NCBI GenBank assembly: GCA_963822435.1
Contig: CAWGHN010000003.1
Location: 124,001-188,000 of the forward strand
Source of the DNA: JAUYQR01 sp963822435
GTDB taxonomy: Bacteria > Pseudomonadota > Alphaproteobacteria > Rhodobacterales > Rhodobacteraceae
Length of the DNA stretch: 64,000 nucleotides
Direction: 5' to 3'
A model generated the notes under the pieces. That model was not told where the DNA came from. It was given only the letters and a program-made list of their open reading frames with translations, and did no database searches. Numbering within the stretch: position 1 is the stretch's first letter; every line of letters starts with the position of its first letter. This document shows positions 8,217 through 17,339 of this stretch, one piece after another. Position numbers and translations under genes: made by a program.

Positions 8217-9188
8217 TTACCCTTTCATCCAAGGCAAAGTATCCAGATCGACGTTTCCGCCGGTGATGATGACGCCGACGCGGCGGCCACGAAAGACCTC
8301 CGGGTTGGCCAGAATGGTCGCCAGCGGCACGGCGCAGCTGGCCTCAATGATGATCTTCATCCGCTTCCACGTCAGCTTCATCGCGTCGATGATCTCGTCT
8401 TCGGTCGCGGTGAAAACGTCTTTCACATGATGGCTGACAAAGTGCCATGTCAGGTCCTTCAGCGGCACCTTCAACCCATCGGCCACCGTCTCCGGCGCGT
8501 CGTCGGCGATGATGTGACCGGCCTTGAAGCTGCGGAAGGCGTCGTCGGCATTCTTCGGTTCGGCGGCATAGACTTCAACCCCCGGCGCGGTCGCGGAAAC
8601 CGTCAGGCAAGTGCCTGAAATCATGCCACCTCCACCAATAGGCGCGATGATCGCATCCAGCCCAGGCACCTGTTCCATCAACTCGCGCGAACAGGTCGCC
8701 TGCCCGGCAATCACCCGCGGATCGTTGTAAGGATGCACGAAATCCGCCCCGGTCCGGGCCTGAACTTCGGCAAACACCGCCTCACGGGAACTGGTGGAGG
8801 GCTCACACTCCACGATCACCCCGCCATAGCCCCTGACGGCGTCCTTCTTCGCCTGCGGCGCGGTGCGCGGCATCACGACGTTGCACGGGATCCCCCGCCG
8901 CCCCGCCGCATAGGACAGGCTGAGCGCATGGTTGCCGCTTGAATGGGTCGCCACGCCTTTGGCAAGCTGGTCGTCCCGCAACCCGAACACCGCATTCGAC
9001 GCGCCGCGGACCTTGAACGCGCCCGCCTTTTGGAAGTTCTCGCACTTGAAGAACAGCTCCGCCCCGGTCAGCTCGTTGAAGTAAGTCGACGTTAACACTG
9101 GGGTGCGATGAATGTAGGGACGAATGCGATCATGTGCCGCGATCACGTCATCGAAGGTTGGAATAACCAAAGGTGCCAAATCGTTCAT
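8217..9188 (-). CDS. bhcB: beta-Hydroxyaspartate dehydratase BhcB (threonine/serine dehydratase family)
   Basis: This 323-residue fold-type II PLP enzyme dehydrates beta-hydroxyaspartate to iminosuccinate. The PLP lysine is Lys59 in GAFKVRGA, the asparagine loop is SSGNHALSL, and the glycine-rich phosphate cup is GGGGMISG. Length matches serine racemase and catabolic threonine dehydratases without a regulatory ACT domain. Start 9188 (MNDLAPLVIPTF) sits one base from the bhcA stop; the longer upstream frame overlaps bhcA and is arginine-rich noise. Immediate juxtaposition with bhcA implies coupled translation. Confidence 0.9.
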   Translation of the reverse strand: MNDLAPLVIPTFDDVIAAHDRIRPYIHRTPVLTSTYFNELTGAELFFKCENFQKAGAFKVRGASNAVFGLRDDQLAKGVATHSSGNHALSLSYAAGRRGIPCNVVMPRTAPQAKKDAVRGYGGVIVECEPSTSSREAVFAEVQARTGADFVHPYNDPRVIAGQATCSRELMEQVPGLDAIIAPIGGGGMISGTCLTVSATAPGVEVYAAEPKNADDAFRSFKAGHIIADDAPETVADGLKVPLKDLTWHFVSHHVKDVFTATEDEIIDAMKLTWKRMKIIIEASCAVPLATILANPEVFRGRRVGVIITGGNVDLDTLPWMKG

Positions 9189-9189
9189 C

Positions 9190-10374
9190 TTACGCTGCGG
9201 CTTTCGCCGCCTCCCTCGCCCCGTTGCGGTAATACTCCTGCGCTGCGGCAACACCTGAACCGAGGGTGATTGGCCAGCCCAGATCGGCCATGCACATCTC
9301 GACCGTCGCCAGACCCGACAGCATCATCACGTCCGTCAGGCTGCCAAGATGGCCGATGCGGAACACCTTGCCCGCAACCTCGCCCAAGCCCACGCCAAAC
9401 GCGACGCCGTATTTCGATGCGGCCAGTTGCACCAGGTCCGTACCGTTGCAGCCCGCAGGCACGACAACAGCCGTCACGGTATCCGAGTAAAGCTCCGGCG
9501 AGGCCGCACAGGGCGTCATGCCCCACGCCGCAATCGCCCGACGGACCCCTTCGGCAATGCGCGCATGGCGGGCATAGACCGCCTCCAGCCCTTCGTCCTC
9601 CAAAAGCTGCACCGAATGTGCGAGCCCGTTGATCAGCCCCACCGGCGGCGTGTAGGGAAACCCACCCGCCGCGTAGGACTTCAACATATCCCTGAAATCA
9701 AAGAAGGTTCTCGGCAGCTTTGCCGTCTCCATCGCCGCAATCGCCTTTGGGCTGACCCCAAGGATCGCAAGCCCCGCAGGCAGCATAAAACCCTTCTGGC
9801 TGCCTGCCACCGCGATATCCACGCCCCACCCAGCCATATCAAACGGCATCGACCCGATGGAAGAAACCCCATCCACGAAGAACAGCGCCGGATGGTCGCC
9901 CATCGCCCGGCGGATGCCGCCGATGTCCGATTTCACGCCCGTCGCCGTCTCGTTGTGCGTCGCCAGCACCGCCTTGATCTTGTGATCAGCATCTGCCCTC
10001 AACGCCTCAGCAATCTCGCCCAAAGGCGCGCCCTGCCCCCACGGCGTCTCGATGATCTGAACCTTCAACCCATGCCGCTGGCACATGTCGATCCAGCGGT
10101 GCGAAAACATCCCGAACCGCGCCGCAAGCACCGTGTCGCCCGGCGACAGCGTGTTGGAAATCGCCGCTTCCCAACCGCCCGTGCCCGTCGACGGCAGGAT
10201 AATCACCTCGCCATCGGCCATGCCCAGCACCTGTTTCACACCCGCAACCGCCGGCTTGAACACCCGGGCAAATGCGGGCGAGCGGTGGTCGATCGTCGGC
10301 ATATCGCAGGCCTTACGGACACTCTCGGGAATGTTCGTCGGGCCTGGGATGAAAACAGGATTTTGGTAGGACAT
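9190..10374 (-). CDS. bhcA: L-aspartate:glyoxylate aminotransferase BhcA
   Basis: This 394-residue class V aminotransferase makes glycine from glyoxylate using aspartate as amino donor and releases oxaloacetate, the net product of the cycle. The N-terminus PGPTNIPESVRKA is typical of the alanine-glyoxylate/serine-glyoxylate aminotransferase group. PLP binding is shown by STGTGGWEA, the FVDGVSSIGS aspartate region and Lys194 in AGSQKGFM. Start 10374 has GGAGAA 7 nt upstream. It is the first gene of bhcABCD and is divergent from bhcR across a 162-bp promoter region. Confidence 0.92.
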   Translation of the reverse strand: MSYQNPVFIPGPTNIPESVRKACDMPTIDHRSPAFARVFKPAVAGVKQVLGMADGEVIILPSTGTGGWEAAISNTLSPGDTVLAARFGMFSHRWIDMCQRHGLKVQIIETPWGQGAPLGEIAEALRADADHKIKAVLATHNETATGVKSDIGGIRRAMGDHPALFFVDGVSSIGSMPFDMAGWGVDIAVAGSQKGFMLPAGLAILGVSPKAIAAMETAKLPRTFFDFRDMLKSYAAGGFPYTPPVGLINGLAHSVQLLEDEGLEAVYARHARIAEGVRRAIAAWGMTPCAASPELYSDTVTAVVVPAGCNGTDLVQLAASKYGVAFGVGLGEVAGKVFRIGHLGSLTDVMMLSGLATVEMCMADLGWPITLGSGVAAAQEYYRNGAREAAKAAA

Positions 10375-10536
10375 GGCGGTTCTCCACTTCGGGACAGCTT
10401 CTTTCTACGCCACGCATCCTGTATCTCCTATTTTTTCGAAAATGTTTTTCATTCAGATCGGTCTGTGATATTTCTCAAACATTACAGACGCTAGCCGTTT
10501 TTCAGCCGGCCTCTGGCCCGTAACGTGAGGCGAAAA
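10375..10536. promoter_or_regulatory. Divergent bhcA-bhcR promoter region
   Basis: This is the only AT-rich spacer of the cluster and must hold both promoters. Two small symmetric motifs stand out: GAAAATGTTTTTC at 10438-10450 and CAGATCGGTCTG at 10454-10465, with CAGA repeated near 10485. IclR regulators commonly bind such imperfect palindromes, so these are candidate BhcR sites. The exact operator and promoter boxes cannot be fixed from one sequence. Confidence 0.5.
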
Positions 10537-11346
10537 ATGTCGGTCAAACCGCGCGGTCGACCCAAGGCATTCAACGACAAGACCGACCAGAACACCGTGC
10601 AGGCGCTTGACCGTGCGCTTGGGCTTTTAGAACACCTCGCGCAAGGGCCGGGCCGCACGCTCAGTGAATTGGCCGAAGAAACCGGCCAAGCCGTCGCTAC
10701 CGTGTTCCGCGCGCTCGTCACGCTGCAAAGCCACGGCATGGTCGAGGTGGAAGAACCGGGTCAGGTCTGGCACATCGGTGCCGGGGCGTTTCGCGTCGGT
10801 ACCGCTTTCCTGCGTCGCACAAAGGTGGTCGAACGCGCCCGCCAGCCGATGGACCAGCTTATGCGCGACACAGGCGAAACCGCAAACCTTGGCATGGAGG
10901 TGCGTGGCGAGGTGCTGTTTCTGGCGCAGGTCGAAACGCACGAGGCGATCCGCGCCTTCTTTCCGCCCGGCACCAAGGGGCCGATGCATTCCTCCGGCAT
11001 CGGCAAGGCGCTTTTGGCATGGTATCCGGAAGACCGCGCAAGAGAAATCATCGCGCGCCAAGGCTTGCCCAAGTTCACCACCTTGACGCTGACCAGCGAA
11101 ACCGCGCTACTGCGCGACCTTGCCCGCACCCGCGAGCGCGGCTTTGCCATCGACGATCAGGAACGCGCCGAAGGCATGCGCTGCGTCGCGGCCCCGATCT
11201 TCAACGCCTATGGCGAGCCGGTGGCGGGTCTGTCAGTATCCGGCCCCGCCTTCCGCATGGGCCTGGCCGACGCTACCCGCATCGGTGCGCTGGTCCGCGC
11301 CGCCGCCGATCAGGTGACCGAGGCTACGGGCGGCGGCAGGCCTTAA
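10537..11346 (+). CDS. bhcR: IclR-family regulator BhcR of the beta-hydroxyaspartate cycle
   Basis: This 269-residue regulator has an N-terminal winged helix (residues 15-75, with TLSELAEETGQAVATVFRAL as recognition region) and a C-terminal IclR effector domain. The hallmark SSGIGKALLAW and DDQERAEGMRC stretches are present. In Paracoccus the homologue controls bhcABCD in response to glyoxylate. ATG 10537 was preferred to GTG 10525 because GAGG lies just upstream and the product then begins MSVKPRGRPK. It is divergent from bhcA. Its stop codon overlaps, on the opposite strand, the stop of the decayed hydantoinase remnant. Confidence 0.9.
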   Translation: MSVKPRGRPKAFNDKTDQNTVQALDRALGLLEHLAQGPGRTLSELAEETGQAVATVFRALVTLQSHGMVEVEEPGQVWHIGAGAFRVGTAFLRRTKVVERARQPMDQLMRDTGETANLGMEVRGEVLFLAQVETHEAIRAFFPPGTKGPMHSSGIGKALLAWYPEDRAREIIARQGLPKFTTLTLTSETALLRDLARTRERGFAIDDQERAEGMRCVAAPIFNAYGEPVAGLSVSGPAFRMGLADATRIGALVRAAADQVTEATGGGRP

Positions 11347-13268
11347 CGGCCCCAGCCGCCGCCACCGGGCGTCAGCCTCTCGAACTCCGCTCCGGCGGAC
11401 AGGTTGTGTTCATCGTTGCCGCGCAGCCCTTCCACACGACCATCCGGCCAGATCACCCGGTTTTCGCCCACCGCCCCCGGCCCGCCACCGTCACCGCCGA
11501 ACGGCGGGATGATCCGGCTACCGCAAAGAGTGATCACCGTCACCGGCTCTAGAAACCGCAACCGCCGGATCGCGCCATTGCCATCAGGCCACCGCCGGCC
11601 ACCGACATGAAGAGGGTGTTGAAAACCTCCAGCAGCACCGGATCGGCCGTGGTTCCCGACGCAGGTGTGCGGGTGACCGCTCCGGTTCGCGTCAGCATCA
11701 GATTGCCATGCGGATCGACCTGGCCAACCCAGCCCGGTTGAACGACGATGGTCCCGGTCGCTTCACGGATCACCGCTGGCCCCTCGATACGGGTGTCGGT
11801 TCCGCAGTCTTGCCGGTCAAAGAGTGGCACGCGCCCAAACGCTCCTCCGGTCCAGACCCAGAGGTGATCCACCGGTTCTGGCGTGGCCCGGCCGACAGAA
11901 TACTGCGGCATGTCCGAGCCACCGCCGATCGCCTCGACTGAAAGGCTTTCAAACAAGATCGCGCGTTCGGGCGATGTGAAGGCGGTCCGCAGGAACCTCT
12001 CGGCAACCATTTCCGGCGCGGCAAGCTGCCCCGTTTCGGCCGCGATGTCCGCCGCCAGTCGGGCAAAAAGCGTGCGCACCACGTCGACGTCCAGCGCCTT
12101 ATTGCCGTTCGGCCCGAAGACAGACGGAAAATGCGCCGGAGAAAGCCGCCCGAGCATCACGTTGCAGTCGGTGGTGGTCAAAGGCCCGCCGCGCCGATAG
12201 CTGGCCAGTCCCGGCTCAGCCCCCGCACTTTTCGGGCCAACCTGAAAGCGCCCGTCGCGAAACGCACAGATCGAGCCGCCCCCGGCCGCAACCGTGTGGA
12301 AGTCCATCATGGGCGCACGCATCCGCAGACTCACCACTTTGGTCTCGAACGAATGTTCATAATCACAGGCATAGTGGCTGACGTCGGTTGACGTGCCCCC
12401 TATGTGGAACCCGATCAGCCGACGGTGACCCGCCGCCTCGGCAACCCGTACCATCCCGACGATACCTCCTGCCGGGCCTGGCAGGATGGCGTCCTTGCCG
12501 CGAAACCGCCCCGCCTCGGTCAGCTCGCCATTCGACTGCATGAACAGCAGCCGTGCTGTCGCCCGCCTGACGTTGCCCCATGTCCAGTGCCGCCTCGACC
12601 TGCGCCACATACCGCCCCAACACGGGCGACAGATACGCATCGACCACCGTTGTGTCGCCGCGAGGAACCAGCTTTGCCAGTCGGCTTACTTGATGCGACA
12701 GCGACACCTGGCTGTAGCCGATCTCGGCTGCTATCTCGCCAACCGGCAGTTCATGGGCGGGATTGACGTGACCATGCATCAGCGCCACCGCCACCGCACG
12801 GATGCCCGCCGCATGGGCATCGGCAAGGGCGCGCCGGACGGCGCCTTCGTCAAGAGGGCGCGCCTCCTCGCCGTCGGCATCCAGTCGGCCAGGAACGTCC
12901 TCGACCCGTTCGTAAAGCAGGTCAGGCCGCCAGATATGCCAGTCGAACAACGCAGGCCGCGCTTGGGTGCCAATCCGCAACAGATCACGGAACCCTTCGG
13001 TGATCAGCAACAAAACCCGCTCACCCTTTCGTTCCAGAAGAGCCTCGGTCGCGACCGTGGTGCTCATCTTGACCGGAGCGATTGTTCCGGTGGCAATCGG
13101 CTCGTCACCACGCAGGCCAAGGCAGTCGCGGATGCCAGCGACAGCCGCATCGGCATAGTCCTCGGGGTTTTCCGAAAGCCGCTTGCGCGTCAGCAGTCGA
13201 CCATCCGGGTCACGCGCAACAATGTCGGTGATCATGCCGCCGCGGTCGATCCAGAATTCCTATGCCAT
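11343..13268 (-). pseudogene. Decayed 5-oxoprolinase / hydantoinase (HyuA-HyuB fusion) with nonsense, frameshift and internal deletion
   Basis: Intact relatives are about 1200-residue fusions that open 5-oxoproline with ATP. Here the expected start at 13268 reads ATG GCA TAG, then EFWIDRGGMITDIVARD, so codon 3 is a stop. The HyuA part continues in one frame to about 12600 and in another from about 12640 to 11549 (FHIGGTSTDVSHYACDYEH and similar). A frameshift therefore lies near 12560-12640. After DPVLLEVFNTLFMSVA the sequence jumps, in a third frame, to the last 80 residues of HyuB (IRRLRFLEPVTV ... TPGGGGWG). Roughly 450 residues of HyuB are missing. This is a clear pseudogene, not merely a sequencing slip. 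Confidence 0.9.
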
Positions 13269-13282
13269 CCGCGCACCCTGGG

Positions 13283-14818
13283 TCATCTCGCAGAGCGGTC
13301 CTCCGTTTCCCAAATCCAGTCGTGGCAAAGCCAGTTGAACATTGGCTCGCCGCCGCTGCCAATGTCTGTGGCCCCGTCATGGACATTTGTGCGCCCACCC
13401 GTCAGGGGGCCTTCATCACGCAAGGGCAGATCGGCAACAAGGCCGATCGCAAGCACAGCCTTGCGGAAATCCACCCCCGCCCTGCCCGGATCAGCATCCA
13501 GCGAAACAAGGATCTGGCGCCCATCAACAGCGACATCGACAACCTGCCGCTCGGTGCCACCTTCCTGCATCCAACGAAACCCGAAGGTGCTGTTCACGGT
13601 GCGCGATACGGTTTCGGTATCAATGGCTAGCGGGCTTCCATCCCCCCCTGCCACTGTCAGTGTAATCGCCTGTGCCTTTCGGGTATAGCCGGTAACATGC
13701 AGGGGCAACCATTCGCGTCCCGAAAGTGTCTGCCGGATCGCGCGGCCATGATAATCACCAAGCAGGCGTGACGCCGCAGCAACAAGATGCACCGGATCGC
13801 CTCGCCCCTTGACCGTTGACCGACGCGGCAGGAAATACTTTGGCCCGACACAGAAGATGCGGCCCGGATGTGCCAACGCAGTATGCAGTTGCGCCAGTGC
13901 GGCAGGAACGGCGTTGCGGTGCAGCCTGTCGTCAGGGCGCAAGGCCACTCTGGCCTGATCGACAAACATCCAGACCGGAGCGTCCAGTTCGGTGATCAGG
14001 CTGAAATCCTCGGTCATGGCCTTTTGCAGCAACTGAAGTCGTTCGCCGTAAAGGCGCCAGTCATCAGGCTGAAGCGCCTCGCCGTGGATGAAGGACATGA
14101 TCGGCTGGCGTATGGTACAGCCGTGGACATCGCAGAACTGCCGCGTGCGTGCCAAGGCCCGCAAGATCCCGGCATATTGAATGCCACTGGACGCACTGAT
14201 CCGTCGGGGCAGCAGCTTTCGCATCGCCACGCCCCCGCGCCCATGGTTGGTCGCGACCACCCCGACATCGGTCGGCAAGCCCGCCAAAAGCCCGGCAACG
14301 GCAGCCGAAACCGGACTTTCTCCGGGTCCTTCCTTCAGATCGTCCAGCCGATCAAGGTCGCTTTGCGGAAAGTGGCACGGACCAAAGTCATGCTGCTCGC
14401 GGCCCGGACGTTCCGACACAGACATCTGCGCGCCTGCGCCGGGGTTGGCAAATGTAAGCGCCCGACCGGGCGCAATCGGTGCGTCAGTCAGTGGCGCATC
14501 ATGACCGATGCTAAGCGCAAGGGATTGCCCATACATGATGTAGGGCTGCACCTGCCGGATCGAGGCAGCCATCGACCAGCGGTATTGCGTGTCGATGTCT
14601 TCGATCTGCTCGCCGTCCGCGGCCAGATCATGCGCCACCCGCAGCTTTGAGGCGTTCACGTCGACCACTCGCATCGGGTAGAACATCGGCTGGCCAAACT
14701 CGGGCCACGCGATCCGGATCGTCTTGCCCTCGGTCCGCCGCAACGCCACGCGCCCGCCAGGCAAGGTCACCGGGGTCAGCGCCTGCGCGCCGGTTGGTTC
14801 CGGATCATCACCGCTCAT
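13283..14818 (-). CDS. Putative SGNH/SASA-like carbohydrate esterase
   Basis: This 511-residue protein has no strong family name that I recognise. A YIMYGQSLALSIG segment near residue 95 looks like the GQS nucleophile block of sialate O-acetylesterase-type SGNH hydrolases. A central SFIHGEAL resembles the QGE-type block, and a later GDPVHL looks like the Asp-x-x-His catalytic pair. The C-terminal 150 residues look like a beta-rich accessory domain. There is no obvious signal peptide. It lies 15 nt downstream of a rhamnosyltransferase-like gene, suggesting a role in glycan O-acyl trimming. Start 14818 (MSGDDPEPT) was chosen over an in-frame ATG five codons earlier. Confidence 0.5.
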   Translation of the reverse strand: MSGDDPEPTGAQALTPVTLPGGRVALRRTEGKTIRIAWPEFGQPMFYPMRVVDVNASKLRVAHDLAADGEQIEDIDTQYRWSMAASIRQVQPYIMYGQSLALSIGHDAPLTDAPIAPGRALTFANPGAGAQMSVSERPGREQHDFGPCHFPQSDLDRLDDLKEGPGESPVSAAVAGLLAGLPTDVGVVATNHGRGGVAMRKLLPRRISASSGIQYAGILRALARTRQFCDVHGCTIRQPIMSFIHGEALQPDDWRLYGERLQLLQKAMTEDFSLITELDAPVWMFVDQARVALRPDDRLHRNAVPAALAQLHTALAHPGRIFCVGPKYFLPRRSTVKGRGDPVHLVAAASRLLGDYHGRAIRQTLSGREWLPLHVTGYTRKAQAITLTVAGGDGSPLAIDTETVSRTVNSTFGFRWMQEGGTERQVVDVAVDGRQILVSLDADPGRAGVDFRKAVLAIGLVADLPLRDEGPLTGGRTNVHDGATDIGSGGEPMFNWLCHDWIWETEDRSAR

Positions 14819-14833
14819 GCTTGCTTCCCACAC

Positions 14834-15727
14834 TCACGGAAGCGCAAATCCCATGCTCTGGCACAACTGCTCCGGTGTCGTCGTCGCCTCGAGCATCTTG
14901 CGGATGCCCGGTCCGTCGGTGAACGGAAATGCGACTGCAATCGCCTCGTCACACCGCGGCGGAGAGGCGATTCCGGTGGCAAGGTCCGGGTTGTTTCGGG
15001 TCATGCGCTCTACCAGCCGCCGATCACTGCCAGAGTGGACGATTGCGCCGTAACCAAGCGTGTTGTTGACGCTGTGCTGGGTAAAATGAAACCCGGTGAA
15101 GGTCGGGTCGACATAGCTTGGCACATGATTGCCCATGTCGCGGTGCTGCATATGCAGGGGCGAACGCATGACACCAGGCCCGGCAATGCGCGCAAGCCCC
15201 TGCGCATGATAGGAAATCGAGCGGAACCCGTGTTTCGCCTGCGATCCGTCAAGAAAGCCTACGATGCCTGACGGATAGCAGACCAGACCGCCGGTATCGA
15301 CACGATCCGCATCGCGCTTCAGCCGGGCAATGTAGCTGGACGGAACGGCATCGTCATCGTCCAGACGGAAATGTGCCGACTGGATGGTTCCGTCTGCCGT
15401 GGTTTCACGCATGAATGGGCCAATCAACTTGGCGTAATCGCGGGACATCGTGCGGTTTAGGCGGACAAAGGGATAGGCCGCCACAACGCGGTCAAGCCGC
15501 AGTTGAAACACCTCGGGCATATCTTCGGACACGGTCACGAGCAGCGTAAAATCCTGATCGGTCTGCGCGCCAAGGCTGGGAAGCATCAGATGCTCGAACA
15601 GATGAAACCGGATGGCCATCCGCAAAGGATGCCACAGCCGAAGGTGAGCATCCTCGATACCCGTCAGTTCACGTCCGGTGTCGGAGATTCCAAACCAGGA
15701 AAAACGGCAATGGCCGTAAATCTGCAT
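14834..15727 (-). CDS. Putative rhamnosyltransferase-like glycosyltransferase
   Basis: This 297-residue protein resembles the putative rhamnosyl transferase family (PF11316 type) common in marine Rhodobacteraceae. It begins MQIYGHCRFSWFGISDTGRE, has HPLRMAIRFHLFEHLMLPSL near residue 40, and an acidic FRLDDDDAVP motif that would bind a nucleotide-sugar metal ion. There is no membrane segment, so it is cytoplasmic or peripheral. Start 15727 has a GGAGCGAGGGGA leader, better than the upstream in-frame alternative. It is divergent from a GT61 gene at 15904, and both probably decorate a surface polysaccharide. Confidence 0.7.
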   Translation of the reverse strand: MQIYGHCRFSWFGISDTGRELTGIEDAHLRLWHPLRMAIRFHLFEHLMLPSLGAQTDQDFTLLVTVSEDMPEVFQLRLDRVVAAYPFVRLNRTMSRDYAKLIGPFMRETTADGTIQSAHFRLDDDDAVPSSYIARLKRDADRVDTGGLVCYPSGIVGFLDGSQAKHGFRSISYHAQGLARIAGPGVMRSPLHMQHRDMGNHVPSYVDPTFTGFHFTQHSVNNTLGYGAIVHSGSDRRLVERMTRNNPDLATGIASPPRCDEAIAVAFPFTDGPGIRKMLEATTTPEQLCQSMGFALP

Positions 15728-15903
15728 TCCCCTCGCTCCACTGCTCTGACGCCCGCCCGGTTCGAAAACCGCCTTGCTTGACACGTCGCAGATATGGGCA
15801 TGGTGCGCAAGAATTCGCAGGCCGCGCTGGCAAGCTCCGAGGCTTGAAACATCGCAGCCATCGGTGCATTTATCGCCTCGTCATACCGACACCGGGAGCA
15901 GCG

Positions 15904-17091
15904 ATGCACGATTTCAGCGGTGTCTTGCCGACCGAATTGCCCGACGCGCGGATCGAACGGGTCGACGGGGCAATCATGCGCCCGCCGCGTGAAGGTGATA
16001 TGAGCGGCCTGCATCAGGTCTGTGGCGTGTTCCGCCCCGATGGAACGCTGGTGGAACTCTCAAAGACGTTGTCGATCGGCGGCTATCTTTCGCCACCACC
16101 GCCGGTTCCCGAAACGCCGTCGGTCCAGCGTGATGGTGCTTGGGTGTTCGGCGGGCAGCTCTACCATCATTTCGGTCACGGGCTAATCTATTCGGCGTCG
16201 CGGCTCTGGGCCATCCGTCGCCTGCTGCAGGACGGCGTGCCGCTGAAGGGCATCCTGTTTCACGAACGCCATTCAAGCGAACCAAAGGGTGATACGGCGA
16301 TTCCGCGCAACTTGCGTCAGACACTTGATGTGTTTCAACCGGAACTACCCGTGGCCACCACTGGAACCACCGAACGGGTCGAAACGCTTTACGTGCCACA
16401 GCAGGGCATGTCGACGCATCCGACCCTGTTCCTTGGGCTTGACGAGCAGCGCCGCTTCATGCGCGACAACGCCGCCCGGATCGAGCCGAACGCGCCCCCC
16501 CGCGACATCTACATCTCCCGCACCCGCATTGGCTGGAAAGGAAACCACCTTTTCGAGTCCGAGATCGAACGCGCACTGGCTTTGGCGGGATATCACGTCT
16601 TCCACCCGCAACAGGCCTCGCTGGCCGAACAGATTGCGACATATCGTTCGGCCCGCCGCCTGATCGCCGTTGACGGGTCGGCGCTGCATGTCGCGGCGAC
16701 GGCGATACCCGCCAGTGCAAGGGTGGCCATCATCTCTCGCCGCGAGTTCTATGCATGGGCGCTGGCCGACCAATTGCGTGCCTTTTCAGGATGCGACGCG
16801 CGGGTGATCGAAGCGCACCGCGACATGTACGTTGCCTCTCGTGGTTTGGGTCGAAAATCCTCCTGGTTCGGCGCACAGGTCACGACGGATTTCGCCATTC
16901 TAGGAGTGGAATTGGTGCGCCAAGGGTTCCTCGAAACTGTTCCCGAGTGGCAAGTTCCGACGGAGGTGGACCTTTCCGCCCGGCTTGCCGCAGCCAAGGC
17001 AAAGCTGGGGGACGATCTGGTCAGGGTGCCAGATGCGTTGCGGCCGAAGGAGCCGTTTTACAAGGCGCATCAGAAAGCTGTGCCGCCTTGA
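15904..17091 (+). CDS. Glycosyltransferase family 61 (DUF563)
   Basis: The 395-residue protein carries features of GT61: GGQLYHHFGHGLIYSASRLWA near residue 90 (His-rich donor-site region), DIYISRTRIGWKGNHLFE near 200, and AVDGSALHVAATAIP near 260. Such enzymes add sugars to capsule or lipopolysaccharide chains. ATG 15904 was chosen because GGGAG precedes it and the longer frame runs into the divergent promoter. Ten bases after the stop is a run of ten Gs (17101-17110). The donor sugar cannot be told. Confidence 0.75.
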   Translation: MHDFSGVLPTELPDARIERVDGAIMRPPREGDMSGLHQVCGVFRPDGTLVELSKTLSIGGYLSPPPPVPETPSVQRDGAWVFGGQLYHHFGHGLIYSASRLWAIRRLLQDGVPLKGILFHERHSSEPKGDTAIPRNLRQTLDVFQPELPVATTGTTERVETLYVPQQGMSTHPTLFLGLDEQRRFMRDNAARIEPNAPPRDIYISRTRIGWKGNHLFESEIERALALAGYHVFHPQQASLAEQIATYRSARRLIAVDGSALHVAATAIPASARVAIISRREFYAWALADQLRAFSGCDARVIEAHRDMYVASRGLGRKSSWFGAQVTTDFAILGVELVRQGFLETVPEWQVPTEVDLSARLAAAKAKLGDDLVRVPDALRPKEPFYKAHQKAVPP

Positions 17092-17339
17092 CCGTGTCAC
17101 GGGGGGGGGGCGGCGAGGGTTGGCTTCGCCATCCGATCTGCATTAGAACCGGATTGTAAGTGGTGTGCCGGTTTCCTCCCGTTCCCCGAGACGTCCGACA
17201 CCTTCACGGAGCCTGAAATGCCCTGCCCCTGCAAACGGCCCGGTGCCGACCATCCCTCGCAAGCATGTCCGCAAGGGCCGATCACAGCACAGGCCGCATT
17301 GGGTGATTTCCGGTCCGGCGACATACCGGATGGGCGCGG

